Positions 21,977 through 28,850 of a stretch of 64,000 bases of DNA are shown piece after piece. The translations under genes were made by a program, and so were the position numbers. Where the stretch lies: NCBI GenBank assembly GCA_029237815.1, contig JAQZBP010000006.1, positions 248,001 through 312,000 of the forward strand, in the 5' to 3' direction. Under the pieces are notes generated by a model. It made no database searches. It saw only the letters and a program-made list of their open reading frames with translations, and was not told where the DNA came from. Within the stretch, counting starts at the first letter, position 1. Each line of letters opens with the position of its first letter. The stretch is from Moraxellaceae bacterium. Lineage in GTDB: Bacteria > Pseudomonadota > Gammaproteobacteria > Pseudomonadales > Moraxellaceae.

Positions 21977-22450
21977 CTATCCCTGGAGCGCTCGCCGTCG
22001 GTATAGATGCCATACATAGAGGACGATGACTACCAGCATGCCAAAGGAAAGACCGAGGACGAGCCACGCATCCGCACCAAGGTTCGGTAGCAGGTCATTG
22101 TTGCTGACGTTGTAGCCAAGGGAAAGCGCACTGACTACCGAAGCAACCAGCCAGAGCCTCAGTGCCGCCTTTTTCATAAGGAAGAGGCTGACCGCCGCGG
22201 CCACCGTCGCAACAGGGGCCGAGAATGCGACCACCCAATCCACAAGCCCAAACGCGGCATAGAATTCCCGGCTCACGGGATCCTGTATCTGCCATCCGAG
22301 GATCGGCATGCTGAGTGAAATGCAGGACAGGAACGAGCTGCCGCCGAAAATCAGCGTGATCACCCAGACCAGAAGAGGCCGGGCCCTCACCCCGCGAGCC
22401 GGGACCCCGGCGGAGACCTCCGAGGTGGGAGCAGCGTAGGGATTATCCAA
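21977..22450 (-). CDS. Membrane protein with N-terminal NPYAAP motif, TTG start (cassette gene)
   Basis: About 157 residues with four membrane helices. It begins DNPYAAPTSEVS, close to the NNPYTPP start of the neighbouring cassette. No ATG fits this start; TTG at 22450 is preceded by GGAGAG at proper spacing, while the ATG at 22513 would add an unrelated peptide. Both genes may derive from one membrane family; only short similarity is visible by eye. Confidence 0.65.
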   Translation of the reverse strand: MDNPYAAPTSEVSAGVPARGVRARPLLVWVITLIFGGSSFLSCISLSMPILGWQIQDPVSREFYAAFGLVDWVVAFSAPVATVAAAVSLFLMKKAALRLWLVASVVSALSLGYNVSNNDLLPNLGADAWLVLGLSFGMLVVIVLYVWHLYRRRALQG

Positions 22451-22547
22451 AAGGTCTCTCCAGAGAACCGGTGTGGCGAATGAGGGGCAGCCGGTCATGA
22501 AGCGGGCGTGCATCCACTCGATCGCACTCTTTACCCTTATTCAGACT

Positions 22548-22736
22548 TCATACCCGAAAGTGCAGGCCATCTGCGTACCTCGGAGCGAGGCGGGAAATGG
22601 CGCCGACAATCGCGACTGGATGTCCCGCGTTAGTGCCGCGGCAATTGATGTTTGCGGTGTTCGCTCCCGCATTCGCCTGCATCGAGGCCGCGCCTATCAG
22701 CGCCAGAAGCCACCTGCCAAAGTGCGATTTGGTCAT
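22548..22736 (-). CDS. Small exported peptide (cassette gene)
   Basis: A 62-residue product with a signal peptide (FGRWLLALIGAASMQANAGA, cleavage near residue 23) and two cysteines at most in the mature part, of which one (NCRGT) is visible. Upstream in-frame ATG at 22784 overlaps the attC of the next cassette and is unlikely to be used. Too short to assign; could be a small periplasmic or secreted peptide. Confidence 0.5.
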   Translation of the reverse strand: MTKSHFGRWLLALIGAASMQANAGANTANINCRGTNAGHPVAIVGAISRLAPRYADGLHFRV

Positions 22737-22750
22737 GAGCCTTCCTTGCC

Positions 22751-22817
22751 GGCTTACGATTGAGTTCGGGCACTTGCCCGCCACGGCCGACGGTCCTGCA
22801 GCGGACGACAGGACGAC
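22751..22817 (-). repeat. attC site of the 22818-23387 cassette
   Basis: GGCTTACGATTGAGTTCGGGC is a slightly diverged version of the array's GCCTAACGTTGGAGTTAAGGC, followed by a GC-rich hairpin and ending at the stop codon of the next gene. Confidence 0.6.
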
Positions 22818-23387
22818 TCACCACGGGAAGCTGTCGATCTTCAGGCCGCTGGCCGTTTGCTGAACCAGCCGGATCTTCGAATTCCTGACGTCGATGTGCC
22901 AGCTGACGTTGCCGGGAAAGGTCGCGACCCGCCGCAGATAGCCGGACTGCTTTTCCGTGACATAGAGCGTGGTTTCCTTGCGCTCTGCATTGCGGGTGGC
23001 GACCAGCACACTGTTGTTCGGGCTACGCTTCTCGAGGAACTGGTTGTTATCGACATAGTGGGGATTGCCGCTGCCGCTCCCGCCGAATATCACGCTGCCG
23101 TCCTTGAAACCGGACTCAAACAGCACGGCGAAAATCGGGCCATTGGGCGGGGACTGGAACAGAAGCCGCGATTCGCCGGAGTTGGGGTCGAACACGTTGA
23201 TATTGACCGTCTCAACACCACCGGATTTGCCGCCCAGAATGCCGCCACCTTCCACCAGGCGTTCGATGGACTTGAAGTAAAGGCCGGTGGCCGCGTCGTA
23301 GGTGTCGATTTGCCCAGAGTTGTAATAGCCGCCCGCGAACAGTGCCTGGCTGACGAGAAGCAGTGCGGCGGCAATGATCTTTTTCAT
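22818..23387 (-). CDS. Exported beta-rich protein of unknown function (cassette gene)
   Basis: A 189-residue protein with a textbook signal peptide (MKKIIAAALLLVSQALFAGG). The mature part is Gly/Asn/Ser-rich and likely beta-stranded (for example GGGILGGKSGGVE, GGSGSGNPHYVDN). No cysteines or known motif are obvious. It begins only 22 bases from the stop codon of the next gene, with no attC between, so both probably sit in one cassette. Confidence 0.75.
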   Translation of the reverse strand: MKKIIAAALLLVSQALFAGGYYNSGQIDTYDAATGLYFKSIERLVEGGGILGGKSGGVETVNINVFDPNSGESRLLFQSPPNGPIFAVLFESGFKDGSVIFGGSGSGNPHYVDNNQFLEKRSPNNSVLVATRNAERKETTLYVTEKQSGYLRRVATFPGNVSWHIDVRNSKIRLVQQTASGLKIDSFPW

Positions 23388-23409
23388 CTTAATTCCCTTT
23401 AAACAGAAC

Positions 23410-23844
23410 TTATCGCGTCCCGGCTCGCGGCAGCGTGTAAAGCGCTCTTACCAGGTCTGGCAGGCTCTTTGGCCTCCCATTAACCTCAAACCGCTTGAAC
23501 ATAACCCAATGGCCGGACTTTTGACGATAGGCAAAGCCTTCATGCCAGCTGGCAATCCCCCCGCTCTCTACCGCCAGGATAATGCAGTTGGCATTGGAGC
23601 CTGCCAGAACAACACCATTCCGAGGATTGCCATCGAGAACATCAGTTGGATTGTAGGCTTCACCGATATCAGCCAGCCCGGACTCCTTGAACAGCACGCT
23701 CTTCAAGTGAGATGAGACTTCAGGCGAGAAAGCTTTGATCGAGCTTGATTCAATCCAGGGGGCTGCTCCGCAGACAAGGAGCTCATCTGCCAGCACGGAC
23801 GGACAAGCAAGTAGGGCAGCTAAAACAATGAACAGCATCCGCAT
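23410..23844 (-). CDS. Exported protein of unknown function (cassette gene)
   Basis: A 144-residue protein with signal peptide MLFIVLAALLACPSVLA. Mature cysteines occur in LLVCGAAPW and NANCIILA and may pair. The end contains GHWVMFKRFEVNG. It lies directly upstream of the gene at 22818-23387 with a 22-base gap, which makes a two-gene cassette. The start at 23844 follows a short site AAAGGAACTTTC. Confidence 0.7.
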   Translation of the reverse strand: MRMLFIVLAALLACPSVLADELLVCGAAPWIESSSIKAFSPEVSSHLKSVLFKESGLADIGEAYNPTDVLDGNPRNGVVLAGSNANCIILAVESGGIASWHEGFAYRQKSGHWVMFKRFEVNGRPKSLPDLVRALYTLPRAGTR

Positions 23845-23858
23845 GAAAGTTCCTTTTA

Positions 23859-23922
23859 GACGCTTGGGAATGGAGTTAAGTCCGCACCCTATCAGGGGCC
23901 GTACCCGCAGCGCATGGTTAGC
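23859..23922 (-). repeat. attC site of the 23951-24358 cassette
   Basis: GCTTGGGAATGGAGTTAAGTCC at the left and GGTTAGCC at the right end flank a GGGGC-based hairpin. Spacing to the gene start on one side and the VOC stop on the other fits a cassette junction. Confidence 0.7.
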
Positions 23923-23950
23923 CGGTAACATGCCGAGGGCAACCCAAGAA

Positions 23951-24358
23951 TTACGTCGGCGTGATAACTACCGACGGCGCGTTGCGCTGAAACGGGCCGT
24001 GGTAAACCGCCTCGATATTGTTGCCGTCAGGGTCCAGCACAAATGCCGCGTAATACCCGGGGTGGTAGGTGCGCTCCCCGGGCGGGCCGTTGTCCCGGCC
24101 GCCTGCCGCCAGCGCCGCCTGATGAAACGCATTAACCGCGTCGCGGTTCGGCGCCTGGAAGGCGACGTGGACATGCGTGACGTAGTCGTCGGCCACATCC
24201 ACGTACAGCTCGTCCGCGTAGAAGAATCCCGGGCCCTCCTGCACCACGTCCGGGTGCCCGAGCGCGGTGAATACGGCGCGATAGAAGCGCTTGCTGGCCT
24301 CCAGATTTGCGACGCGCAGATGCAGATGGTCGAGCAGCCTGCCGCGATGAATTTCCAC
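23951..24358 (-). CDS. VOC/glyoxalase family protein (cassette gene)
   Basis: A 135-residue protein of the vicinal-oxygen-chelate fold. It begins VEIHRGRLLDHLHLRVANLEASKRFY, with the metal-ligand His in DHLHL, continues with ADELYVDV and HVHVAFQAPNRDAV, and ends with AFVLDPDGNNIEAVYHG carrying the Glu ligand. The GTG start at 24358 is preceded by AAGGAGGAC. The family includes glyoxalase, dioxygenases and antibiotic resistance proteins; the substrate is open. Its cassette neighbour is also a VOC protein. Confidence 0.88.
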   Translation of the reverse strand: MEIHRGRLLDHLHLRVANLEASKRFYRAVFTALGHPDVVQEGPGFFYADELYVDVADDYVTHVHVAFQAPNRDAVNAFHQAALAAGGRDNGPPGERTYHPGYYAAFVLDPDGNNIEAVYHGPFQRNAPSVVITPT

Positions 24359-24370
24359 GGGGTCCTCCTT

Positions 24371-24430
24371 GCCGCATAACGCTGGAGTTAAGGCCGAACC
24401 GAAGGTGCCGACCTTGAATCCGCTATCAGG
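24371..24430 (-). repeat. attC site of the 24426-24827 cassette
   Basis: GCATAACGCTGGAGTTAAGGCC is nearly identical to the array consensus. GGTGCCGACCTT supplies the other arm, and the site ends inside the stop of the second VOC gene. Confidence 0.8.
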
Positions 24431-24827
24431 ACTCGGCCACAGGCGCCATATAAACCAGCTCCCAGATGTGGCCATCAGGATCCTCAAAGCCGTGCCCATA
24501 CATGAAGCCATGGTCCTGGGCTTCCCGAGGCGCCGAGCCGCCATGCGCCTTCGCTAACCGTACAAGCTCATCGACCTTTTCACGAGACTCGCAGCTCAGG
24601 CAGTTAAGCACCTCGGTCGTCTGGTGTGCGTCTGCTATGGGTTTGCTGGTGAACGTGGCGAAGAACGGCTTGACGAGCAGCATGACGAGGATCTGTTCGG
24701 CCACTACCACACAGGCCCCCTGATCATTGCTGAATTGCTCGTTGAAGCTAAAGCCAAGCCCGGCGTAGAACGCCCGCGACCTGGCGAGGTCCTGCACCGG
24801 CAGGTTGACAAAAATTGAGTGGGCCAT
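24426..24827 (-). CDS. VOC family protein, second copy (cassette gene)
   Basis: A 133-residue glyoxalase-fold protein: SIFVNLPVQDLARSRAFYAGLGF at the start, then EQILVMLLV, and HGFEDPDGHIWELVYM at the end with the Glu ligand. The overall pattern matches the PhnB/lactoylglutathione-lyase-like group found widely in environmental bacteria. It differs clearly from the adjacent VOC cassette, so the pair is not a recent duplication. Confidence 0.9.
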   Translation of the reverse strand: MAHSIFVNLPVQDLARSRAFYAGLGFSFNEQFSNDQGACVVVAEQILVMLLVKPFFATFTSKPIADAHQTTEVLNCLSCESREKVDELVRLAKAHGGSAPREAQDHGFMYGHGFEDPDGHIWELVYMAPVAES

Positions 24828-24844
24828 CGGTATCTCCTCGTAAG

Positions 24845-24911
24845 GCCTGGTGGTGGAGTTGAGTGGCGCCCCCCGCGCATCTGGTGACGTTCACTCGAAC
24901 GCGTGGTCAGG
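24845..24911 (-). repeat. attC site of the 24907-25266 cassette
   Basis: GCCTGGTGGTGGAGTTGAGTGGCGC on the left and GTTCACTCGAACGCGTGGTCAGG on the right form matching arms around GCGCATCTGGTGACG. Confidence 0.7.
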
Positions 24912-25266
24912 ACAGTTGCTTCAGCACCAGATCGATTGCAAGCACCAACAAGGCGCCCGCCATGAGCCACAAAGCCGGCTTCGAGGTGAGCAATGAGCCG
25001 ATGCCGCCCAAATGCTCCGCCCTGATTTCGAAGAGCTTGCCCGCATGACGGGCGTTGCCGAGATCGGTGATGAACTGGGTATCGCGGAACAGAAGCCGAT
25101 AGGCCTCCCGCTCTTGCAGCAAGTCAGGCGCCTGAACGCCATATACGGCCTGGCCCTCACGGTTATAGCCCAGGGCGATCACCGCCGAGTTGATGCCCCG
25201 GCCAAAGAGAAGCTCGTTCAGAGCCTCAATGAATTCCTTATCTTCAGACTCAACGAGGATTGCCAA
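24907..25266 (-). CDS. Tail-anchored protein resembling DUF2007 (cassette gene)
   Basis: About 119 residues. The N-terminal part (LAILVESEDKEFIEALNELL, then VYGVQAPDLLQEREAYRLLF) has the ferredoxin-like pattern of the DUF2007 signal-transducing family, although I am not certain. The C-terminus is a single membrane helix (residues about 97-115). TTG at 25266 is preceded by GGAGC; the ATG at 25344 lies beyond the next attC and is unlikely. Confidence 0.6.
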   Translation of the reverse strand: MAILVESEDKEFIEALNELLFGRGINSAVIALGYNREGQAVYGVQAPDLLQEREAYRLLFRDTQFITDLGNARHAGKLFEIRAEHLGGIGSLLTSKPALWLMAGALLVLAIDLVLKQLS

Positions 25267-25282
25267 TCGCGCGCTCCAATGA

Positions 25283-25337
25283 GGCCCTACCGTTGGAGCC
25301 AAGGCCGATGCACCAGGCGTTGGCCTTGAAAAAAAGT
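25283..25337 (-). repeat. attC site of the 25344-25826 cassette
   Basis: GCCCTACCGTTGGAGCCAAGGCC pairs with GGCCTTGAAAAAAAGTC. The arms are clearly complementary and the site separates two genes. Confidence 0.75.
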
Positions 25338-25343
25338 CCGCCA

Positions 25344-25826
25344 TTATTCACAGACGGGGTGCTGTCCTTTTATACAGCGACCAACGTAGATGTTGGCCAG
25401 GTAAATACTCCCACCCGATTCAACTATTACCATTTCATATGGATGCCGCTTCCCAGCGGCATCCTGGTAGTACCCGAAGTGCACCAGCGCGTCACTCCCA
25501 TTAAGCGACATGGGCGAAACATGCTTGTACGTATCAATGGCTTTATATTCCTTGAAGTAGGGAATGACTTTTGTGGCCAGGTAATTATGCCAACCCTCCT
25601 CTCCAAACTCCTTTCTGGTGGTTGGCCAGATGCTGTTAAAAAGCTCCTCTTCTTTCGCAGAGTGTGCCAGCTCAGCGACTGTCTTGATGAATGCATTCTG
25701 CTTTTCTGCCGCCATCATGAGTTTCAGTCCTTCCTGAAAGGACATCTGCTCCCCTGACATGCCTATGGCCGGGGTAAAAAGCAGTAGAAACAACGCGGTA
25801 AATGAAGTGGCAATTCTTATACGCAT
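25344..25826 (-). CDS. Exported protein of unknown function (cassette gene)
   Basis: A 160-residue protein with signal peptide IATSFTALFLLLFTPAIGM. The mature part carries conserved-looking GEEGWHNYLATKVIPYFKEY and an NTF2-like pattern (SMSLNGSDALVHFGYY... PYEMVIVESGG). The two C-terminal cysteines (GRCIKGQHPVC) could form a disulfide. The start at 25826 follows AGAGGACAAAAC. Confidence 0.72.
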   Translation of the reverse strand: MRIRIATSFTALFLLLFTPAIGMSGEQMSFQEGLKLMMAAEKQNAFIKTVAELAHSAKEEELFNSIWPTTRKEFGEEGWHNYLATKVIPYFKEYKAIDTYKHVSPMSLNGSDALVHFGYYQDAAGKRHPYEMVIVESGGSIYLANIYVGRCIKGQHPVCE

Positions 25827-25876
25827 GTTTTGTCCTCTTTTATGACTGACACAGAGCTCAGGCCGCGCGCAGACAG

Positions 25877-25985
25877 CCTTCGGTAAGTTGAGTGACATGG
25901 ACCGCGGCGTGCCCTGACCTAAGGGTCAGGACTGGCCAGCCGTGACCGCAGCCATGTTGCCTATGAGCATGGGTAGGCGGCGGAC
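25877..25985 (-). repeat. Possible degenerate attC and hairpin
   Basis: GCCTTCGGTAAGTTGAGTG resembles the left attC arm. Inside the region CCCTGACC-TAA-GGGTCAGG (about 25911-25929) forms a strong hairpin. It lies between two cassette genes, where a site is expected, but the ends are diverged. Confidence 0.4.
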
Positions 25986-26330
25986 TCACTCCCCCACTGG
26001 CGCTGTTGGAAACTCCACGCCCACCAGCTTGTCCTCCTTGAATTTCGTGACCACCACGAGCTGCACGCGGAAGTTGCTGGGGCCGCCCTGACTCTGGGTG
26101 TCGCGGGCGCTGGCGTAGCTGAAGCCATCGCTCTCGTAGCTGGGCGTCAGCGGCATGCCGCGTGTTTGAAAGAAGTGCTCCGCCTGGGTGCGGCTCGCGC
26201 CGATGGGAAGACCCGACTGCATCTCCTGCTGCCAGTAGGCAGTGCGGCTTTCGATATTGGTCGACGGGTTGCCGGAGGTGAAATAGTAGACCGCAAATAC
26301 AAGGGCGGAAATCAACAAGATCCTGACCAT
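25986..26330 (-). CDS. Exported or membrane-anchored small protein (cassette gene)
   Basis: A 114-residue protein with an N-terminal hydrophobic segment (residues 3-18) that can serve as signal or anchor; it starts MVRILLISA, like the gene at 28815-29291 (MVRILFLLL). The rest is soluble and ends in a beta-rich stretch (NFRVQLVVVTKF). No known family. Good candidate for a periplasmic protein. Confidence 0.7.
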   Translation of the reverse strand: MVRILLISALVFAVYYFTSGNPSTNIESRTAYWQQEMQSGLPIGASRTQAEHFFQTRGMPLTPSYESDGFSYASARDTQSQGGPSNFRVQLVVVTKFKEDKLVGVEFPTAPVGE

Positions 26331-26363
26331 TATTCTTCCTTGCCGAATTTGAAACTCAGGTGA

Positions 26364-26419
26364 GCCCTAACGTTGGAGTTAAGGCCGCTCGCCGCCAGCC
26401 GAAATAAGTGCGCTTACGG
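26364..26419 (-). repeat. attC site of the 26414-26836 cassette
   Basis: GCCCTAACGTTGGAGTTAAGGC is one of the best matches. The other arm, AAGTGCGCTTAC, overlaps the stop codon of the membrane-protein gene, a common arrangement for cassettes. Confidence 0.85.
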
Positions 26420-26836
26420 AGCTGCATCGGCGTTGAGCGAGTGCTTAGGCGCTTTCTCTATGGCAAGGATATCTGCTGCATCTGCAACCAACCAGGCAGC
26501 ATGGGTCAGGAGCACCATAGAAACTACTATGAACAGGCCGCCCGACAAGAGCGCCGCAATTAGCGCCGCGAGATTGAGGGCCAGGACGATATGCCCCAAG
26601 GGGGGATAGACATCTGGCGCCAACTTATAGGCAAGCATCGACAACATGACGTTGGGATACACGCCAAACGTCAATAGGGTGAGAAGGAAGCCCATGCCAG
26701 GGCCGGGAAAATTTGCCCCGACCAACCGGCCAATGCCGCCAGCCCTGACAATAATAAAAACGCAGCCATAAATGCTCAGGGTGAGCGCGTTCGCCAGATA
26801 GAACTTTCCACGGCTGCGATTGATCTCGCTAAACAC
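26414..26836 (-). CDS. Four-helix membrane protein (cassette gene)
   Basis: A 140-residue protein with hydrophobic segments at about 14-32, 46-68, 80-98 and 102-120. A short polar N-terminus (MFSEINRSRGKF) and a charged end surround them. I recognise no family. The start at 26836 has AGGAGAAAT upstream. Membrane proteins of this size are frequent in environmental integron cassettes. Confidence 0.78.
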   Translation of the reverse strand: MFSEINRSRGKFYLANALTLSIYGCVFIIVRAGGIGRLVGANFPGPGMGFLLTLLTFGVYPNVMLSMLAYKLAPDVYPPLGHIVLALNLAALIAALLSGGLFIVVSMVLLTHAAWLVADAADILAIEKAPKHSLNADAAP

Positions 26837-26852
26837 GTTATTTCTCCTATTC

Positions 26853-26899
26853 GCCTAACGTGGAGTTAAGGCGGCGGCACGACCGCGAGTGCGGCTAGC
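26853..26899 (-). repeat. attC site of the 26895-27245 cassette
   Basis: GCCTAACGTGGAGTTAAGGC, a GCGGCACGACCGC hairpin and the end GGCTAGCC. This compact site matches the integron consensus on both sides. Confidence 0.87.
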
Positions 26900-27245
26900 C
26901 CGAGGGCAGCAGGACCCAAGCAATGCCTCTCTCTTCCAGGAACGCCCGAAAGGCCGCCATCTCAGCGGCCGAAGACAGTAGCGGCTCTTCCCCGAGACGG
27001 ACGCACCCGGGCGCCCATTTGAGCTCCGAGCCTGGAGCCCATGTCTTGAGATGCTCCTTTAAGGCTGCGACCGAGGTGAATTCCGCTTTCTCGATGCTCA
27101 GGATGAATTGTGGCTTCTTGCCATCGAGCCTATAGGTCAATTGCAGTTCCCGCTTCACGGGAGCGTTGGCCTCTGCCGCCGCGGCGGGCAAGCCTAGGGC
27201 CGAGAGAAGCAGGAGCAGGCTTGGCAGGAGCTTCCATGGCTTCAT
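26895..27245 (-). CDS. Exported small protein (cassette gene)
   Basis: A 116-residue protein with signal peptide LLPSLLLLLSALGLPAAAAEA, cleavage near residue 24. The mature part of about 90 residues looks like a compact alpha/beta domain (LQLTYRLDGKKPQFILSIEKAEF, then AALKEHLKTW). One cysteine is visible (GCVRLG). No recognised family. Confidence 0.72.
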   Translation of the reverse strand: MKPWKLLPSLLLLLSALGLPAAAAEANAPVKRELQLTYRLDGKKPQFILSIEKAEFTSVAALKEHLKTWAPGSELKWAPGCVRLGEEPLLSSAAEMAAFRAFLEERGIAWVLLPSG

Positions 27246-27251
27246 ATATGA

Positions 27252-27362
27252 GCCCTAACGTGGAGTTAACAGCGCGCACTGGCGCCGGTGGCTACGGGAG
27301 CCAAATGTCTCCGCATCGGCCGTTAATCGACCGGTTAAGCGCGCCCCGTTACAGCACACAGC
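27252..27362 (-). mobile_element. ORF-less cassette consisting of an attC
   Basis: GCCCTAACGTGGAGTTAACAGCGCGC at 27252 starts an attC whose right arm is GGTTAAGCGCGCCCCGTTAC at 27334-27353. The next left arm begins at 27363, so the space between two recombination boundaries is about 111 bases. That leaves no room for a gene. It is most simply a non-coding or remnant cassette. Confidence 0.55.
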
Positions 27363-27466
27363 AGCCCTTGAGGTTGAGTTGACGTTACCGTAGCCCGTTC
27401 ACCATTTGAAGCTCGGGAAGCACCGAGTGACGGCTTCAGTTGCAGCCATGCCAAGGGAAGGGGACG
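27363..27466 (-). repeat. attC site of the 27467-27634 cassette
   Basis: GCCCTTGAGGTTGAGTTGACG marks the left arm. The rest of this 100-base gap up to the stop of the next gene contains AAGCTCGGGAAGCACCGAG pairing possibilities. It is less well conserved than the neighbours. Confidence 0.5.
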
Positions 27467-27634
27467 TCACTTCTTCTTGCTTTGGCCCTGCATCCGGCGA
27501 GCCCAATCGTCTTTTTGCTCACGCTCGGCTTCCCGCTCTGCGGCGGCCAGCTTTCCTCGGCGATACGCTGCTATGAAACCCAGGCCACGCCAGACGAGAA
27601 AGAAGATGACCAGAATGCTCAGGAGTGTTTGCAT
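27467..27634 (-). CDS. Small single-helix membrane protein (cassette gene)
   Basis: A 55-residue protein: hydrophobic helix at residues 3-22 (TLLSILVIFFLVWRGLGFI), then a charged, Glu/Arg/Lys-rich tail ending QGQSKKK. ATG at 27634 follows GAGAAGCG. A longer frame reaches 27757 but passes through the attC and is unlikely. Possibly a membrane-anchored helper or toxin-like small protein; nothing decides this. Confidence 0.6.
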   Translation of the reverse strand: MQTLLSILVIFFLVWRGLGFIAAYRRGKLAAAEREAEREQKDDWARRMQGQSKKK

Positions 27635-27974
27635 TTTCGCTTCTCGTAGGGCCCAACGCTGGAATTGGGACGCGCGCTTCCGGCTTTGGATGTAGAGGCT
27701 GATGTGGACCGTGTCGCTTTGAATGAGTTGCCAGGCCGGGCTGATGGGCAAGGCCAATAAACCGCACTTTATTTCCGGGGCGGAGCCAATGGAAAGCCGG
27801 TTGCAACAGCCCCAGCACCAGCTCTAACAGATCCTTTAGCCAACGCAGAAATGACCTGGGCGGTGATTCCTTGGCGCGGAGGCGAACCGTAAAAATCCAC
27901 GTGGCATAGGCGACCAGGCAGAGGAACAGCACCACGTAAATTGAAGCGACAAGGATGGAGAGTGCGGTTTCCAT
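27519..27974 (-). CDS. Membrane protein whose frame runs across an attC (cassette gene)
   Basis: The first part, about 62 residues from METALSIL, has a membrane helix (residues 5-30) and a polar helix, FLRWLKDLLELVLGLLQPAF, like a real small protein. After that the frame continues without stop through the attC at about 27652 and into the next cassette, where it overlaps another gene in a different frame. The last 70 residues look non-native. Loss of the original stop codon or a frameshift is likely. Confidence 0.5.
   Translation of the reverse strand: METALSILVASIYVVLFLCLVAYATWIFTVRLRAKESPPRSFLRWLKDLLELVLGLLQPAFHWLRPGNKVRFIGLAHQPGLATHSKRHGPHQPLHPKPEARVPIPALGPTRSENANTPEHSGHLLSRLAWPGFHSSVSPRKAGRRRAGSRA
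27652..27765 (-). repeat. attC left arm and remnant of the 27974 cassette
   Basis: GCCCAACGCTGGAATTGGGACGCGCGC is a recognisable left arm. The right arm is not obvious and the gene on its right reads through the site. Confidence 0.55.
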
Positions 27975-28010
27975 GGCTCTGACTGTGAATTACTAAATGA
28001 CCGAACTGGG

Positions 28011-28069
28011 GCCTGACGTTGGAGTTGAGTGGCACCGTTTACGGCGTCAACTCGAACGAGTCTTTAGCT
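28011..28069 (-). repeat. attC site of the 28078-28431 cassette
   Basis: GCCTGACGTTGGAGTTGAGTGGC on the left is complementary to GCGTCAACTCGAACGAGTC on the right, giving an almost complete stem with the usual unpaired bases. CTTTAGC ends the site. Confidence 0.85.
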
Positions 28070-28077
28070 TTCGCCCT

Positions 28078-28431
28078 TTAGTGGAAAGTAACCGCCACCC
28101 TAATATCCTTTGCCCACTCATAATTGGAAAGCGCGCCCTTCACCAACTCTTCTATGTGGCGGACATAAAACGCCATCTCTTGCTCGGTAGGATCAGGCTG
28201 ACCAGTTGCGCTGGATATAACAACCGACACCTGTTGCTCTGCCGGGAATACCGCTACCACCACCCCCACCCGGCGCTTCCATAGATCGGTGGTCTGCGTA
28301 ATACGGCTGTAGAGAGAGTCTTGCAGCCATTCGGCCCTGCTGGGCGAATAGGGGGAGGAAAGATCCCCTGCGATGGCAGGAGCACTGATTAAGGAAAGAG
28401 AGAGGACAAAGGACATGGCGAGCAGCTTCAT
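28078..28431 (-). CDS. Exported small protein (cassette gene)
   Basis: A 117-residue protein with signal peptide MSFVLSLSLISAPAIAG. Mature part of about 96 residues: an N-terminal helix after a Ser/Pro-rich stretch, a strand (RVGVVVAVFPAEQQVSVVI) and further helices ending RVAVTFH. Probably periplasmic. Family not recognised. Confidence 0.75.
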   Translation of the reverse strand: MKLLAMSFVLSLSLISAPAIAGDLSSPYSPSRAEWLQDSLYSRITQTTDLWKRRVGVVVAVFPAEQQVSVVISSATGQPDPTEQEMAFYVRHIEELVKGALSNYEWAKDIRVAVTFH

Positions 28432-28447
28432 TATTTTTCTCCTGTGA

Positions 28448-28508
28448 GCACCTGAAGTTTGAATTGGGGGTCGCCGACGGCGCCCCCATGAATGAATCGT
28501 CAGTCCGC
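28448..28508 (-). repeat. attC site of the 28510-28749 cassette
   Basis: CACCTGAAGTTTGAATTGGGGGTCGCC and its partner GGCGCCCCCATGAATGAATCG form a stem with GGGGG/CCCCC at its heart. The core ends are diverged. Confidence 0.6.
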
Positions 28509-28509
28509 G

Positions 28510-28749
28510 TTACTGCGACGCGGCCAGATAGATAAACCACATACCCCAGGCGAAGAGCAAAAGAATGGCAAGCGCCGGGATGGATGCCAATGCCTACTTG
28601 ACCATGAACCAGGTCATGGACCAGAAGGGCATTTTGAAGTCTGTGACCACGACTCTTTGCGCCTGATCTTCAGCCGCATATGAAGTGCCGGGCTCAGCCA
28701 GGCGATCCTCAGAGCGGACAGAGACGTGGAAATTGGGCGGATTGGGCAT
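28510..28749 (-). pseudogene. Small membrane protein gene broken by an in-frame TAG (cassette gene)
   Basis: From ATG at 28749 the frame encodes 51 residues (MPNPPNFHVS ... FWSMTWFMVK), then meets TAG at 28594-28596, and continues in the same frame for 27 more residues, ALASIPALAILLLFAWGMWF..., to TAA at 28510. The two halves read as one 79-residue protein with a soluble start and a C-terminal membrane helix. The expected residue at the stop is probably Trp (TGG to TAG). So the gene is likely a recent nonsense mutant, or a read-through gene, or a base-call error. Confidence 0.6.
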
Positions 28750-28800
28750 GCGGCTTCTCTTTTTCTTATTGCGGCGCTATTTACGGCCCCCGCCATCAGA

Positions 28801-28850
28801 GGCCTACCGTGGCGTTAAGGCCGCGTGCTGCCGGCCTGTGATTTTGGCGC
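28801..28850 (-). repeat. attC site of the 28815-29291 cassette
   Basis: GGCCTACCGTGGCGTTAAGGCC on the left with GCCGGCCTGTGATTTTGGC as the other arm. Overlaps the end of the adjacent gene. Confidence 0.7.
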
